From contig QUJA01000006.1 of the NCBI GenBank assembly GCA_003480425.1, positions 56,591 through 120,590 of the forward strand: DNA of 64,000 bases. Reading direction: 5' to 3'. Below are positions 62,866-64,000 of the stretch, one piece after another. Position 1 is the first letter of the stretch; each line of letters opens with the position of its first letter. The position numbers and the translations under genes are program-made. Below the pieces are notes generated by a model that made no database searches, was not told where the DNA came from, and was given only the letters and a program-made list of their open reading frames with translations. The stretch comes from Firmicutes bacterium AM31-12AC (lineage in GTDB: Bacteria > Bacillota > Clostridia > Lachnospirales > Lachnospiraceae).

Positions 62866-63786
62866 TTATCTGACAATTCCGGCAAATGATAATGCCAGAT
62901 TCTGTAACGTCGTACCAGACAGATTACCCGTACAGTCCTCGTCACATCCCTCAAGCCAGATATACACTTCCACTTCCACAGAACGACCTGCCTTTCCTTC
63001 GTCGTCACCGGACACTGTACAGATTTTTTTCGAGTTCTGCTTCAATGTCACCTCACCGGTGCTTTTATTATAATTGCAATACGCATCAGACGTATATAGT
63101 TTCGGCAGAACTGTCGATCCATCCCTTTTGGAGCTATCCAGCACATACCCCTCTTCTCCATCATCCGTATTATACTGTGCCTGCGGATTCTTCTTATCAC
63201 TGATTTCGAAAATGTATTCCGAATCCGGCGGCTGGTCTTCTCCCGGATGATGCACGACCAATCCAACTCGGATTGCCGAAGAAATCGGATTTTCTTCGTC
63301 ACTGTCCTCAAATCCAATATCCGACAAATAAATATCGGTTGTACCACCTGTCGTTCGAAGGAAAAGCTTTGTATGGTAATAATCACTTGTCTGTCCGCCT
63401 GTAAAAGTATCCGTAACAAGCGGTGCCTGACCTTCTCCTCCATTTTTAAATAACGTAACCTTCTGAAATCCCCCGCTGATCCGATTCGTTGATACCGGTA
63501 CCAGCTGCCCTGGGAACTTTGCAAGTACAGTAGCCGAACTATAATCCCCATCATATGTATTACTAATCTGCAGGTTCACCCCCGTACCTGCTGCCATCTT
63601 AACATTCGTCGTGTGACGGTTTGTATTATAAATATACCAGGCATACGTCGCTGCAAGCGAAGCAAAAAGCAATAGAAAAATAGCTATCATAGAAGAAGTA
63701 AGCCTGTTTTTTAATTGTTTTGCACTATGTTCTGAATTCTGTGCCATTCTATCTCTGTCATTCGAGTGTTTCTTTCCATGTAACAC
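62866..63786 (-). CDS. SipW-dependent exported protein 1 (TasA/camelysin-like), first gene of the operon
   Basis: About 306 aa from a GTG at 63786, chosen because GGAGGGAGG lies 9-10 nt before it; ATG 63747 lacks a good site and a TTG at 63831 would precede the SD. A basic N-terminus, hydrophobic MIAIFLLLFASLAA and the motif TYAWYIYN. Shared motifs: LVPVSTNRISGGF, YYHTKLFLRTTGG, AIRVGLVVHH and YIWLEGCDEDCTG with LALSFAGIVR as C-terminus. It has two more Cys near 255-280. First gene downstream of a consensus promoter. Confidence 0.78.
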   Translation of the reverse strand: MLHGKKHSNDRDRMAQNSEHSAKQLKNRLTSSMIAIFLLLFASLAATYAWYIYNTNRHTTNVKMAAGTGVNLQISNTYDGDYSSATVLAKFPGQLVPVSTNRISGGFQKVTLFKNGGEGQAPLVTDTFTGGQTSDYYHTKLFLRTTGGTTDIYLSDIGFEDSDEENPISSAIRVGLVVHHPGEDQPPDSEYIFEISDKKNPQAQYNTDDGEEGYVLDSSKRDGSTVLPKLYTSDAYCNYNKSTGEVTLKQNSKKICTVSGDDEGKAGRSVEVEVYIWLEGCDEDCTGNLSGTTLQNLALSFAGIVR

Positions 63787-63844
63787 CTGCGGCGGACCTC
63801 CCTCCTGCTTTTGATCGATAAAAAAGTACAAAAAATCATTTTAT

Positions 63845-63873
63845 ATTTTATCACAGGGAATGAACGTTTTCAA
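63845..63873 (-). promoter_or_regulatory. Promoter of the SipW/AAA+ operon
   Basis: Minus strand TTGAAA (63868-63873), 17-nt spacer, TAAAAT (63845-63850), about 60 nt before the first start codon. It is the only good promoter seen upstream of the eight genes. Confidence 0.72.
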
Positions 63874-63879
63874 GGGTGA

Positions 63880-63908
63880 CCAATGGGGACGCAGGGTTGT
63901 TTCATGAA
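63880..63908. repeat. AATGGGGACGCAGGGTTGTTTC-type repeat unit
   Basis: CCAATGGGGACGCAGGGTTG shares the GGGGACG core and the following GGTTnTTTC pattern with the repeats around the Rpn gene. A single copy here, just upstream of the operon promoter. It may belong to a dispersed REP-like family. Confidence 0.45.
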
Positions 63909-64000
63909 CTATCCATGGGCAGATCTAACTTATTGCATCCTTGCTATCACATCTCTCATATTGTTTCTGATTCATTGGTCATGTAAAAAAGCGCAAATTA
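63905..64000 (+). CDS. Possible start of a small membrane protein (runs off the window)
   Basis: ATG 63905 opens a frame (MNYPWADLTYCILAITSLIL...) of 32 codons without stop at the window end, containing one hydrophobic segment followed by CKK. The ribosome binding site is weak (CAGGG about 9 nt upstream) and overlaps the repeat. It may be a remnant or chance frame. Confidence 0.25.

Noticed and set aside
1..64000. tRNA or rRNA genes
   Set aside because: No cloverleaf with CCA-type end or conserved rRNA segments was recognised by eye; a covariance search would be decisive.

Overview
The window looks like a chromosomal segment of a low-GC Gram-positive anaerobe of the class Clostridia, most likely family Lachnospiraceae. 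This is an inference from AT-rich codon use, strong AGGAGG-type ribosome binding sites, HPr kinase, class III fructose-bisphosphatase, UPF0397/ECF transport genes, SipW-type signal peptidases and the general protein style. No rRNA or tRNA gene, CRISPR array or complete insertion sequence was seen.

Layout. 1-6.9 kb (minus): the 5' two thirds of secA, an orphan eukaryotic-type hisA, a small lipoprotein, fbp (class III), dapB and a two-OB-fold SSB-like protein. 7.1-13.2 kb: typA/bipA, long-form hpf and a class A penicillin-binding protein (plus), with a YigZ/IMPACT protein between them (minus). 13.3-18.4 kb (minus): hprK, uvrC and ftsH. 18.6-21.8 kb (plus): a frameshifted DUF1846 gene and pyrG. 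21.9-23.9 kb (minus): lysA behind a frameshifted TrmB-like regulator. 24.0-28.0 kb (minus): a thiamine salvage operon (thiM, thiE, a HAD phosphatase, thiD, an EamA transporter). 28.0-32.3 kb: carA-carB. 32.5-37.5 kb (minus): a SpoIID-like/peptidoglycan-binding protein, a nitronate-monooxygenase-like flavoprotein, coaX and a MATE pump. 37.7-39.2 kb (plus): a Lon-like AAA+ protein without a protease domain. 39.3-46.0 kb: an old-yellow-enzyme/FeS flavoprotein, a broken GHKL sensor kinase, a Na/Pi symporter-like protein and a UvrD-type helicase. 46.1-49.3 kb (minus): a complete ECF transporter. 49.6-50.9 kb: a second, frameshifted MATE gene. 51.0-53.8 kb (minus): a TrpXYZ-type ABC importer. 53.9-55.25 kb: an Rpn-family nuclease gene bracketed by GGGACGGG-type repeats.

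The most unusual region is 55.26-63.8 kb, a tightly packed eight-gene minus-strand operon. It encodes four exported proteins with SipW/TasA-type signal regions (TxAW[FY] just after the hydrophobic segment) and a shared C-terminal EG[CT]DxxC motif. These are followed by a SipW-type signal peptidase with a coiled-coil tail, a membrane-anchored McrB-like AAA+ ATPase, a protein with a DUF2357-like (McrC-partner-like) N-terminal region fused to a long hendecad coiled coil, and a second SipW-type peptidase. My working hypothesis is an AAA+-controlled system for exporting or assembling a surface fibre or complex. I do not recognise it as a described system.

Five otherwise intact reading frames in the window each lack exactly one base. 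That pattern points to residual sequencing/assembly deletions as much as to real pseudogenes; the kinase fragment is also truly truncated at its 5' end.
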